Positions 1 to 7,256 of a stretch of DNA of 7,256 bases are shown piece by piece. The notes under the pieces were generated by a model. The model had not been told where the DNA came from. It worked only from the letters and a program-made list of their open reading frames with translations, and did no database searches. Position 1 is the first letter of the stretch; each line of letters starts with the position of its first letter. Position numbers and translations under genes: made by a program. Source of the stretch: JAIVJN01 sp036732565 (GTDB taxonomy: Bacteria > Acidobacteriota > Vicinamibacteria > Vicinamibacterales > UBA2999); NCBI GenBank assembly GCA_036732565.1, contig DAINCF010000365.1:1-7256 (forward strand), written 5' to 3'.

Positions 1-149
1 ATCGCCGCGGGCATGACGAAGCCGTCGTTGTAGTCGGTGTGCTCGCCGATCAGGTTCACGCGCCCCGGCGCACGATAGACGCGCGCGGTGCCGCCAAAGC
101 GCTGCGAGAATCGGTCGGCAAGCGGAAGGGCTTTCACGTGCTGCGTCAT
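1..149 (-). CDS. galK: Galactokinase, N-terminal fragment (cut by window edge)
   Basis: Only the first 49 codons lie in the window; the gene continues beyond base 1. The translation has the GHMP-kinase galactokinase signature at residues 27-40 (APGRVNLIGEHTDY), followed by NDGFVMPAA. Galactokinase uses ATP to phosphorylate D-galactose at C1 in the cytoplasm, the first step of the Leloir pathway. In characterised galactokinases the Arg, Glu, His and Asp of this signature contact galactose; the equivalents here appear to be R30, E36, H37 and D39. The ATG overlaps the stop of the upstream small membrane-protein gene as ATGA (146-149), which supports this start, although no strong Shine-Dalgarno is visible. 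It is the last gene of the visible minus-strand operon. The signature is much closer to galactokinase than to mevalonate or homoserine kinases, but an arabinokinase or other sugar-1-kinase cannot be excluded from 49 residues. Confidence 0.88.
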   Translation of the reverse strand, partial: MTQHVKALPLADRFSQRFGGTARVYRAPGRVNLIGEHTDYNDGFVMPAA

Positions 150-334
150 GTCCGGCGCCAACGTGCCAGCAGGACGAGCCCCGACCCGAACACGAGCAGC
201 GCCAGACCCCAAATAAGGTTGATGTTGACGCCCAGCGACCGCTCGTAGATCTGCGGGTCGCTCACGAGGCCGTAGCCGGTGAGCAGCACGCCGAGCACAA
301 CGAACATCAAGCCGATCGGGAAGCGGATATCCAT
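146..334 (-). CDS. Small two-helix membrane protein (62 aa), unknown function
   Basis: This 62-residue protein starts MDIRFPIGL and has two clear hydrophobic helices, about residues 6-23 and 39-57. They are joined by a short polar loop (VSDPQIYERSLGVNI) and followed by a basic tail (ARWRRT). Arginines at both ends suggest a hairpin with both termini in the cytoplasm. The ATG is two bases after the symporter TAA, and the TGA overlaps the galK ATG as ATGA, so it sits tightly inside the operon. The frame stays open upstream to 598, but that stretch lies inside the symporter gene and is Arg-rich shadow sequence, so the start at 334 is preferred. I do not recognise a named family. Position directly after a sodium/solute symporter suggests an accessory or stabilising subunit, by analogy with the small subunits (DUF4212 type) of some other SSS transporters. 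No sequence similarity to those is claimed. Confidence 0.8.
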   Translation of the reverse strand: MDIRFPIGLMFVVLGVLLTGYGLVSDPQIYERSLGVNINLIWGLALLVFGSGLVLLARWRRT

Positions 335-336
335 CG

Positions 337-2163
<1,827 letters not shown>

Positions 2164-2169
2164 GAGTCG

Positions 2170-2940
2170 TCAGAGGCGCGGGACTGCGAGTCCACCATCT
2201 ACATGTACAACAGTGCCGGTCGCATGGGGGAAGTGCCCACCGACGAGCGCCGCCACGGCGCGGCCGACGTCCTCAGGCAGGCCCCATCGCCGCTCTGGAA
2301 TGAGGCCGTCGGCGATGCGCTTGTCGTAGGAGTCGCGAACGCCCGCGGTCATGTCGGTTGCGATGATGCCGGGACGGACCTCGAAGACCGAGATGCCCCG
2401 GTCCGCCAGGCGCGTGGCGAACAGTTTGACGGCCATGGCCAGCCCAGCCTTGCTGACGCAGTATTCCCCGCGCGCGATGGACGCCATTTCCGCCGAGACC
2501 GACGTCACGAAAACGATCGACGCGCCGAAGGCGCTGTCCTGTTCGCGCTGCGCGACCATCTCCCGAGCGATCGCTTGCGTGAGAAAGTACGGGCCCTGAA
2601 GGTTGATGCCCAGCACCTCTTCGAAGCTCGCTTCGGTGCTCTCGAGAAGATCGGCGCGCACGCGCGGGGCGCGGCCGGCGTTGTTGACCAGCGCCGACAC
2701 GACGCCATACGAATCGCGGACGTCGTCGACGAGCCGCGCGCGATCGTCGGCGCGGGCGATGTCGGCCTGGCAGTAGCGCACGCGTCGTCCGAGGCCGACG
2801 AGCTCGGCGATGACGTCGTGCACCTCATCTTCAGGACGCACCCCGCAGAGCGCGAGGTCCCACCCATCCTGCGCCAGCGCCCGCGCGATCCCGAACCCGA
2901 TGCCTCGCGTGCCACCGGTCACGAGCGCCGCACGACTCAT
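2170..2940 (-). CDS. SDR-family NAD(P)H oxidoreductase, possibly a keto-uronate reductase
   Basis: A classical short-chain dehydrogenase/reductase of 256 residues, the usual length. It has the nucleotide-binding motif TGGTRGIG (8-15), D60 after the third strand, NNAG (86-89), N113, catalytic S147, and the YCVSK motif with Y160 and K164. It also has RPG (189-191) and a C-terminal HVDGG (246-250). It resembles the group automatically named '3-ketoacyl-ACP reductase', but no fatty-acid genes are nearby. The stop of GH88 overlaps the start as ATGA (2937-2940), and a GGAG sits seven bases before the ATG, so this start is firm even though the frame is open upstream to 3081. GH88 enzymes release a sugar that becomes 4-deoxy-5-keto-uronate. 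SDR enzymes that handle this chemistry are known (KduD; the Sphingomonas A1-R DEH reductase), so such a role is a reasonable inference. Substrate and NAD/NADP preference are unproven. The symporter follows six bases downstream. Confidence 0.9.
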   Translation of the reverse strand: MSRAALVTGGTRGIGFGIARALAQDGWDLALCGVRPEDEVHDVIAELVGLGRRVRYCQADIARADDRARLVDDVRDSYGVVSALVNNAGRAPRVRADLLESTEASFEEVLGINLQGPYFLTQAIAREMVAQREQDSAFGASIVFVTSVSAEMASIARGEYCVSKAGLAMAVKLFATRLADRGISVFEVRPGIIATDMTAGVRDSYDKRIADGLIPERRWGLPEDVGRAVAALVGGHFPHATGTVVHVDGGLAVPRL

Positions 2941-4316
2941 GCGGGATCTCCAAAGAAGGTTAGGTACGGTGCGCCCTCTGTCAATCGCTTCACGTGCAGC
3001 GCCACCTCGCGCACATGATAGTCGCCCCACTGCGTGGATTCGCCGCAGGGGACGCGGCGACCGTCGGGCACCTGATCCCATCCGTTCGGTCGGTGATACA
3101 CGGAGTGCAGCAGCAATCCCTGATGGGCCGGAGCGATGCTCAAGTAGGGCTCGTCGAGCAGCGTCGCGACCGTCCGGAGGCCCGCCTGTTCGTACCGGGC
3201 CGCATCTTCGCCGCGCCGTGCGAGGATGCGAGCCAATCGCAGCAAGCCTTGTGCGGCGATGGCGGCAGCCGAGCTATCGACCGGCTCGTGATCGTTGAAG
3301 GGCTCGGATGGCCGCGCTCGCCAGTCGCCGAGCGCCGCAAGGCCCGGCGCTCCCGTGTCCCAATACGGCACGCCATCCGCCGCTGCCGCCTCGTCGATGT
3401 AGAAATCGCACGTGGCACGCGCCGCCTCGAGCATCCACGCATCGACGCCCTCGCGGCCTCCAAACGGCTTCAGCTCTTCATCGTCGACGGCTGCCAGGAA
3501 CTCGATCTGCTCGGCAAACCCGAGCATCGCCCAGGCGAGACCGCGGGTCCACGTGGTGAACGGCGAGTAGCCCTGCTGCGTGCTCGGCCCGCGATAGGTG
3601 CCGCTGGCGACGTTGAACATGCCCTCGTGCGCGACGCGCCCGCGGATGTCGTAGGTATCGCGGCCACGGCCGTACCAGACGTTGAACTCCGCCGTCGCCT
3701 TGGCGTGCTGCAGCAGCCGCTCGAGCAGCGACACGCTCGCGTCCTGCTCTTCGAGAAGACGTTGGCCGAATCGATGGGCGAGCGCCAGCGCCCGGAGCGA
3801 TCGCATCGTGTCCACGAACAACGAGTGGGCGCCGTTGAACGAGTAGATGTAGCCGCCGCTCGGGAGCCGCGTCCACCGGCGGGCCTGCACGGCGCCGCTG
3901 ACCATCAGCGCCAGCTCGTACAGCCGTACTTCCCACTCAGAGGTGGAGTAGCGGCCCTCGCGGGCGAGCCGCCACAGCGTGCCATACGTGCTCACGTTGT
4001 TGAAGCCGTGATCGTGGACGCCCATGTGCGTCAGGTGCGGCGCCATGCGCGTCAGCGTTCGCGATCGACCCAGGTCGAGGAAGCTTTCGTCGCCGGTGGC
4101 GTCGAACTGCAACAGTGCCGCGCCGTATTGAAAGCCTTCGGTCCACTGCGTCCAGCCTCGCGCGCGATAGCGTCCGTTCACCGTGAACACCGGCGCACCG
4201 TCGGCGGGATTCCACGTCTCCTCGATCGCGCGGATCTTCTGCGCCGACAGCGCGAACAGCCGATCGATCTGCGGGACGAGGGCAGCCGGGGTCAACGGGG
4301 TCTGCACGTGCATCAT
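2937..4316 (-). CDS. Glycoside hydrolase family 88 (unsaturated glucuronyl hydrolase-like)
   Basis: A 459-residue protein matching the (alpha/alpha)6-barrel GH88 family. These enzymes hydrate the C4=C5 double bond of a terminal unsaturated uronate in oligosaccharides made by polysaccharide lyases, thereby releasing it. Family signs: HDHGF (101-105), whose D102 matches the first catalytic Asp of UGL (D88 in Bacillus sp. GL1); FVDTMRSL (167-174), whose D169 matches the second (D149); TTWTRGLAWAMLGF (254-267), the WxRGxAW motif; PVDSSAAAIAAQGLL (345-359); and the C-terminal QGLLLHSVY and STQWGDY segments. Length is slightly above the roughly 370-400 residues usual for UGL. There is no signal peptide, so it should act in the cytoplasm on imported fragments. 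The start is the first of two adjacent ATG codons: it overlaps the DUF6807 stop as ATGA (4313-4316), although the frame is open to 4595. The second ATG (4313) is possible. GH105-type rhamnogalacturonyl specificity cannot be excluded. Confidence 0.9.
   Translation of the reverse strand: MMHVQTPLTPAALVPQIDRLFALSAQKIRAIEETWNPADGAPVFTVNGRYRARGWTQWTEGFQYGAALLQFDATGDESFLDLGRSRTLTRMAPHLTHMGVHDHGFNNVSTYGTLWRLAREGRYSTSEWEVRLYELALMVSGAVQARRWTRLPSGGYIYSFNGAHSLFVDTMRSLRALALAHRFGQRLLEEQDASVSLLERLLQHAKATAEFNVWYGRGRDTYDIRGRVAHEGMFNVASGTYRGPSTQQGYSPFTTWTRGLAWAMLGFAEQIEFLAAVDDEELKPFGGREGVDAWMLEAARATCDFYIDEAAAADGVPYWDTGAPGLAALGDWRARPSEPFNDHEPVDSSAAAIAAQGLLRLARILARRGEDAARYEQAGLRTVATLLDEPYLSIAPAHQGLLLHSVYHRPNGWDQVPDGRRVPCGESTQWGDYHVREVALHVKRLTEGAPYLTFFGDPA
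2948..2951 (-). promoter_or_regulatory. Ribosome binding site for the SDR gene
   Basis: GGAG on the minus strand, seven bases before the ATG at 2940-2938. It lies inside the last codons of the GH88 gene. It is one of the few clear Shine-Dalgarno sequences in this operon and fixes the SDR start against the longer open frame. Confidence 0.65.
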
Positions 4317-5563
4317 GGTTGGCGATCGATCGTGACGTGCGGTGGATCGGCGTAGTCGTACCAGATGCGATCGATCTCCTTCGCGTCGGGGGCGAGGTCG
4401 GACACGATGAAGCGGTATTTGACGACATGCGGGGTGCCGGGTCGAATCTCGAAGCGGCCGAGCTGCGGCGGCGCGAAGCAGAAGAACGGATCGGTCGGGT
4501 TGAGGCGCATCGGCTCGGGCGCGCGCAGGTTGTCCGGATGACCCAGAATCGCGATGCCCGCCAACCGTCCTTGCACGCGGCTGCCGAGGTGACACCAGCG
4601 ACCACGCGTCGCATCGCCGTCTTTGCGAGTCGTGCCCTCGGAGGTGAGAAACAACGCGTTGTCGAGCGCCTTCGATTCCCTGGGTCCGCGCAGGCCGATG
4701 CCGCCGTAGCGGTACTCATCCAGGATCAACGGGTCGTTTGTCGCTGTGGTCTGCGAGATGTCGACGTCGAACAGGTAGTACGGACGGCTGCCGACGATGA
4801 AGACCCGGGTCTGCCACACTTCGCGCAGCGCGATCGTCGGCGTTGGCGCGCTGACGTCCGTGTAGTGATGTCGCGCGCGAAGGCCGGCCTGCACCGGTCC
4901 GGCCCACGTCTCGTCCAGGGCCGTGAAATCGACGCGGCCCGTGCCGTCGCCCACGTTCCAGAAGTCCGGATGACGCCCCTGGAACTCGGTCTTCGTCCAC
5001 GCGAACCAGATGCCGTGGTGATGGTAGTGATCCGACGGGTAGTCGTCGGTCACGACGCGCCCGGCGAGCGTACGAACCGGGTGCAGGTAGCCGCCGCGCC
5101 TGAACACTGGCTTGACACCGTCAGGCAGCACACCCTCTCCGCCGACGTACTCGAGCAGCCGTTGCGTGCCCCAGGCGAAGGCGACCGAGTCGCCCGTGCG
5201 CTCCGCGCGAACCAGCGCACTCGGGGTTCGAGCACCGCCCAGCCGAAAGTGGCGCTCGGCGCCGGCTTTCAGTTCCGCCACCACCAACCAGGCCCGTCCC
5301 TCGCGGTCAACCTGCAGTGGCACCGCATCGCCACCGGTTGTTGGCTGTAAGTCGTAGATTCCAGGCTGGATGTTCATGGTAGCAAACGAGACGATGGTGT
5401 CCCGCCGGTCGCGAGCCCCGGCGCGGACGGTGATTTCCGGTCCCGTCTGGGATTCGGCGTCTGCGCGCTGGAGCGCCAAGCTCAGCAGGATGACCACGGC
5501 CGTACTGCTGAGCGCTACTAATACTGTCAGCCGGGCCGGGTGATGGGCGCCCATCGGCGGCAT
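4313..5563 (-). CDS. Exported DUF6807 (PmoA-like) family protein
   Basis: A protein of about 416 residues, recognised as the family formerly named 'methane oxygenase PmoA' and now DUF6807. Hallmarks are a His-rich DHYHHHGIWFAW (178-189), the following RHPDFW (197-202), a GHPDN block (341-345) and PFFCFAPPQLG (359-369). The N-terminus has a hydrophobic helix (about 13-31, LTVLVALSSTAVVILLSLA), then LQRADA-ES, consistent with Sec export by signal peptidase I or a membrane anchor. The function of the family is not established. The His/Asp-rich motifs and frequent company of sugar-degrading genes suggest a carbohydrate-active or metal-binding role. Despite the old name, nothing here resembles particulate methane monooxygenase. 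The start is uncertain: ATG at 5563 (weak AAGAGA upstream), ATG at 5554 (leaving a 413-residue protein), or upstream ATGs up to 5623. It is the first gene of the operon, and its TGA overlaps the GH88 ATG. Confidence 0.88.
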   Translation of the reverse strand: MPPMGAHHPARLTVLVALSSTAVVILLSLALQRADAESQTGPEITVRAGARDRRDTIVSFATMNIQPGIYDLQPTTGGDAVPLQVDREGRAWLVVAELKAGAERHFRLGGARTPSALVRAERTGDSVAFAWGTQRLLEYVGGEGVLPDGVKPVFRRGGYLHPVRTLAGRVVTDDYPSDHYHHHGIWFAWTKTEFQGRHPDFWNVGDGTGRVDFTALDETWAGPVQAGLRARHHYTDVSAPTPTIALREVWQTRVFIVGSRPYYLFDVDISQTTATNDPLILDEYRYGGIGLRGPRESKALDNALFLTSEGTTRKDGDATRGRWCHLGSRVQGRLAGIAILGHPDNLRAPEPMRLNPTDPFFCFAPPQLGRFEIRPGTPHVVKYRFIVSDLAPDAKEIDRIWYDYADPPHVTIDRQP

Positions 5564-5575
5564 ATCATATATGAT
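5564..5575. promoter_or_regulatory. 12-base perfect palindrome, candidate operator
   Basis: The sequence ATCATATATGAT is its own reverse complement. It lies immediately upstream of the proposed DUF6807 ATG (5563) and four bases from a TTGACA box facing apbE. It is strikingly A+T-rich in a G+C-rich region. On the minus strand it contains TATGAT, one mismatch from a -10 box, although no good -35 is found upstream of it. Short A+T palindromes of this kind are typical of GntR- or LacI-type repressor sites; the regulator is not in the window. Confidence 0.5.
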
Positions 5576-5578
5576 CTC

Positions 5579-5607
5579 TTGACATCGCATCGATGACGAC
5601 TTAGCCT
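5579..5607 (+). promoter_or_regulatory. Candidate sigma-70-like promoter for apbE-doxX
   Basis: A perfect TTGACA (5579-5584) is followed after 17 bases by TAGCCT (5602-5607), which matches the -10 consensus only at its first two bases and last base. Transcription would begin near 5614, leaving a leader of only a few bases before an ATG at 5623 or about 100 bases before a GTG at 5713. The -35 is convincing; the -10 is weak. Confidence 0.35.
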
Positions 5608-5622
5608 GCGCTGCGCACGTCA

Positions 5623-6729
5623 ATGTCGTCGCTTCAGCGTTACCACAGCGGCGTTCCTACAGCGGGGTCCGACTCCGTCGCAGAAACCTCGAAGGGAGCT
5701 GACCCCGGATGGGTGAACGGCGGTTGCGACCCCAAGGTGTTGAGTCGCCGCTCGTTTCTGCGCCGGCAGGTCGCGGACACCGCTCCGGCGTCCGAGTACT
5801 GGATTCGCGTTCATCGGCGGGCCATGGCCTGCCGGTTCGAAGTCACCCTCGACGATCGCGACTCGCGATACATGCCCGCCGCCCGGCTGGCACTCGACGA
5901 AGTCGAGGACATCGAAGCCCGCCTCTCTGTCTTCCGCGACACGAGCCTGCTCTCCGCGGTGAATCGGCGCGCGGCGTTCGAGCCGGTCGCGGTCGATCGA
6001 GACCTCTTGGCGCTGCTCAGCCTCTGTCGCGACCTGCATCGCGACACCGGCGGCGCGTTCGACATCACCTCCACACCACTCAGTCGTTGCTGGGGATTCC
6101 TGCAGCGCGACGGCCGCCTGCCGTCCGCCGCTGCCATCGACCACGCCCGTCGTCTTGTCGGCATGGACGGGGTGGCGTTCGATTCCGAGCGCCGCACGGT
6201 CTGCTTCGCACGCGAGGGGGTGGCGCTGAATCTGGGCAGCATCGGCAAGGGGTGGGCGCTCGACGCCATCGCGCGCGGACTCGACGCCGCACGCGTGCCG
6301 CGTGCGCTGCTGTCTGCCGGTGGCAGCAGCGTGCTGGCGGTCGGTCGCGCGCGTGAAGGCTGGCCGATCGACATCACCTCTGCACGTGCGCCCGGCGCCC
6401 GGCTGGCGCGGCTGACGCTGCGATACGGCGCCCTCGGCACCAGCGGAGCGGGCGAGCAGTTCGTGGAAGTCGACGGCACCCGCTACGGTCACGTGCTCGA
6501 TCCGCGCACGGGTTGGCCCGCCTCGGGCGTCCTCAGCGCCAGCGTGATCACCGATCGCGCGGCGGTCGCGGACGGGTTGTCGACAGCGTTTCTCGTCGGC
6601 GGGGGCGATCTCGCCGAGCGCTATTGCGCGACGCATCCGAACGTCCTCGCGCTGGTCACGCCGGACGATGGGTCGTTGCGGCCGGTGGTGTATGGAGGGC
6701 ATGCGGGCGTGATGGTGGAGTGCCCATGA
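5623..6729 (+). CDS. apbE: FAD:protein FMN transferase (ApbE family)
   Basis: ApbE enzymes use FAD and Mg2+ to attach FMN covalently to a Thr or Ser of target redox proteins. Counting from the ATG at 5623 (368 residues), the ApbE pattern includes AFDIT (145-149), CWGF (156-159), LGSIGKGWALD (204-214), SAGGSS (231-236), LGTSG (271-275), RYGHVLDPRTGWP (287-299) and ADGLSTAF (316-323). H290, D317 and T321 match the conserved His and the Mg2+-binding Asp/Thr of the family. Conserved sequence begins only near SRRSFLR (41-47); the first 40 codons contain a REP-like inverted repeat. Real initiation may therefore be GTG 5713, GTG 5737 or TTG 5740. The coordinates give the longest frame from an ATG; no start has a well-placed Shine-Dalgarno. 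SRRSFLR resembles a Tat motif, but no hydrophobic stretch follows, so Tat export is doubtful. The stop overlaps the next gene as ATGA. Confidence 0.92.
   Translation: MSSLQRYHSGVPTAGSDSVAETSKGADPGWVNGGCDPKVLSRRSFLRRQVADTAPASEYWIRVHRRAMACRFEVTLDDRDSRYMPAARLALDEVEDIEARLSVFRDTSLLSAVNRRAAFEPVAVDRDLLALLSLCRDLHRDTGGAFDITSTPLSRCWGFLQRDGRLPSAAAIDHARRLVGMDGVAFDSERRTVCFAREGVALNLGSIGKGWALDAIARGLDAARVPRALLSAGGSSVLAVGRAREGWPIDITSARAPGARLARLTLRYGALGTSGAGEQFVEVDGTRYGHVLDPRTGWPASGVLSASVITDRAAVADGLSTAFLVGGGDLAERYCATHPNVLALVTPDDGSLRPVVYGGHAGVMVECP
5663..5707. repeat. Imperfect inverted repeat, REP-like (GGGGTC/GACCCC arms)
   Basis: CGGGGTC (5663-5669) pairs with GACCCCG (5701-5707), and CTCC (5673-5676) pairs with GGAG (5695-5698). 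A small internal loop separates the two stems, and the terminal loop is about 18 bases. From memory, GGGGTCnGA...CTGACCCC arms resemble dispersed palindromic elements in high-G+C soil bacteria, some linked to RAYT transposases; no copy number can be judged from one window. It lies inside the longest apbE frame but outside the conserved domain, so it may be 5' leader DNA. Confidence 0.5.
6717..6720 (+). promoter_or_regulatory. Ribosome binding site for the DoxX gene
   Basis: GGAG five bases before the ATG at 6726, inside the last codons of apbE. Together with the ATGA overlap it makes this start secure. Confidence 0.65.
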
Positions 6730-7256
6730 GTCGCTGGTTCCACGTCTCCGGCGTGCAGGAAGCGAGTCTCGTCGTGCTCCGCACGGTGATCGGCTGGCAC
6801 TTCCTGTACGAGGGTTACTTCAAGTTGATGCGACCCGCGTGGGGACGCGACGGCGCGCCGCTCGAGACGTGGACCGCCGCCGGATATCTGAAGGGCGCCA
6901 CGGGTCCGTTTGCGGACGTGTTCCACGCGCTCGGCAACGCGAGCTGGGTCGGCTCGCTGGACACGGCGATCGCCGTGGGCCTGGTACTTGTCGGCCTCTC
7001 GCTGATGCTCGGCCTCTTCACGCAGTTGGGGTGCCTGGGTGCGCTGCTTCTGCTGTCGATGTTCTACATCTCGGCGATGCCGCTGAGCGGTCTTCCCGAG
7101 CCGAGAACCGAAGGCACCTATCTCATCGTCAACAAGAACCTGATCGAGGCCGCGGCGGTGACCGTCGTGCTGCTGTTCCGCACCGGACGCTTTGCCGGGG
7201 TGGATCGCTGGCTCGGCGTCGCGTCCGCGCGCTCGGTCGACGCTCAGGGAGTCGCC
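6726..7256 (+). CDS. DoxX-family membrane protein, 3' end cut by window edge
   Basis: 177 codons without a stop to the end of the window. It resembles DoxX/TQO-small-subunit-like integral membrane proteins. The first helix (about 14-35) carries the typical RTVIGWHFLYEGYFKL, followed by a soluble loop with aromatic residues (36-79). Three more hydrophobic segments follow: about 80-98, 101-118, and 139-151, the last opening with NKNLIEAAAV, a segment characteristic of these proteins. The C-terminal part (RTGRFAGVDRWLG onward) is soluble. DoxX proteins are linked to thiosulfate:quinone or other quinone-dependent redox at the cytoplasmic membrane, but most members are uncharacterised. Its ATG overlaps the apbE stop as ATGA with a GGAG at five bases, so it is probably translated with apbE. 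Coupling to a flavin-transfer enzyme supports a membrane redox role; this is inference. Confidence 0.85.
   Translation, partial: MSRWFHVSGVQEASLVVLRTVIGWHFLYEGYFKLMRPAWGRDGAPLETWTAAGYLKGATGPFADVFHALGNASWVGSLDTAIAVGLVLVGLSLMLGLFTQLGCLGALLLLSMFYISAMPLSGLPEPRTEGTYLIVNKNLIEAAAVTVVLLFRTGRFAGVDRWLGVASARSVDAQGVA

Noticed and set aside
2941..3081. 47-residue extension of the SDR
   Set aside because: It overlaps the GH88 C-terminus in another frame and precedes the canonical SDR start; the ATGA overlap and GGAG support 2940.
4319..5350. Plus-strand open frame opposite the DUF6807 gene
   Set aside because: Low-complexity, Arg/Val/Ala-rich antisense shadow; the opposite frame has diagnostic DUF6807 motifs.
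4313..5563. Particulate methane monooxygenase subunit (from the old PmoA name)
   Set aside because: True PmoA is a polytopic membrane protein in a pmoCAB cluster. This is a soluble exported protein in a sugar operon; the name is a database legacy.
5600..5623. TTGACG on the minus strand as a -35 box for the sugar operon
   Set aside because: No acceptable -10 hexamer occurs 16-18 bases downstream, so only the palindrome and its TATGAT are left as weak evidence for a minus-strand promoter.
5709..6356. ATG at 5709 with a well-spaced purine-rich GAAGGGAG upstream, opening a 215-codon frame
   Set aside because: The frame is out of phase with apbE and its product is an Arg-rich shadow without motifs. 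The purine run is part of the inverted repeat and its good spacing looks accidental, though a frameshift near the apbE start is worth keeping in mind.
5620..6702. Minus-strand open frame of 360 codons opposite apbE
   Set aside because: No recognisable domain and Arg/Ala-rich; the apbE strand has the full set of ApbE motifs.

Overview
The window is about 65% G+C by eye, gene-dense, and has almost no non-coding DNA. The gene set suggests a soil or aquatic Acidobacteriota (Vicinamibacteria-like) or a planctomycete relative: a GH88 uronyl hydrolase, an exported DUF6807 ('PmoA-like') protein, an SLC5-type symporter, an ApbE with an RRxFLR N-terminus, and a DoxX protein. This placement is inferred from family combinations, not from a marker gene.

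The left three quarters (1-5563) is one minus-strand operon, transcribed from right to left. Its order is: exported DUF6807 protein (4313-5563), cytoplasmic GH88 hydrolase (2937-4316), SDR reductase (2170-2940), sodium/solute symporter (337-2163), a 62-residue two-helix membrane protein (146-334), and the first 49 codons of galactokinase (1-149, cut by the window edge). Three of the five junctions are 4-base ATGA stop/start overlaps and the other two are gaps of 2 and 6 bases. The genes are therefore almost certainly co-transcribed and translationally coupled. The likely theme is use of a glycan fragment containing an unsaturated uronic acid linked to another sugar, possibly galactose. The symporter would import it, GH88 would cut off the unsaturated uronate, the SDR would reduce the resulting keto-sugar acid, and GalK would phosphorylate released galactose. 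The exported DUF6807 protein and the mini membrane protein are the parts with no known function.

The right quarter is divergent and runs on the plus strand. It holds apbE (FAD:protein FMN transferase, up to 5623-6729), overlapped by ATGA with a DoxX-family membrane protein (6726-7256, cut by the window edge). This pair points to covalent flavinylation and membrane redox. The acceptor protein that ApbE would modify is not in the window.

The divergent intergenic region (about 5564-5622) is A+T-rich against its surroundings. It carries a perfect 12-base palindrome directly upstream of the DUF6807 start and a perfect TTGACA box facing apbE. Just inside the longest apbE reading frame lies an imperfect inverted repeat with GGGGTC/GACCCC arms, resembling dispersed REP-like elements, which makes the true apbE start uncertain. 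No RNA gene, CRISPR array, transposase or terminator was seen.
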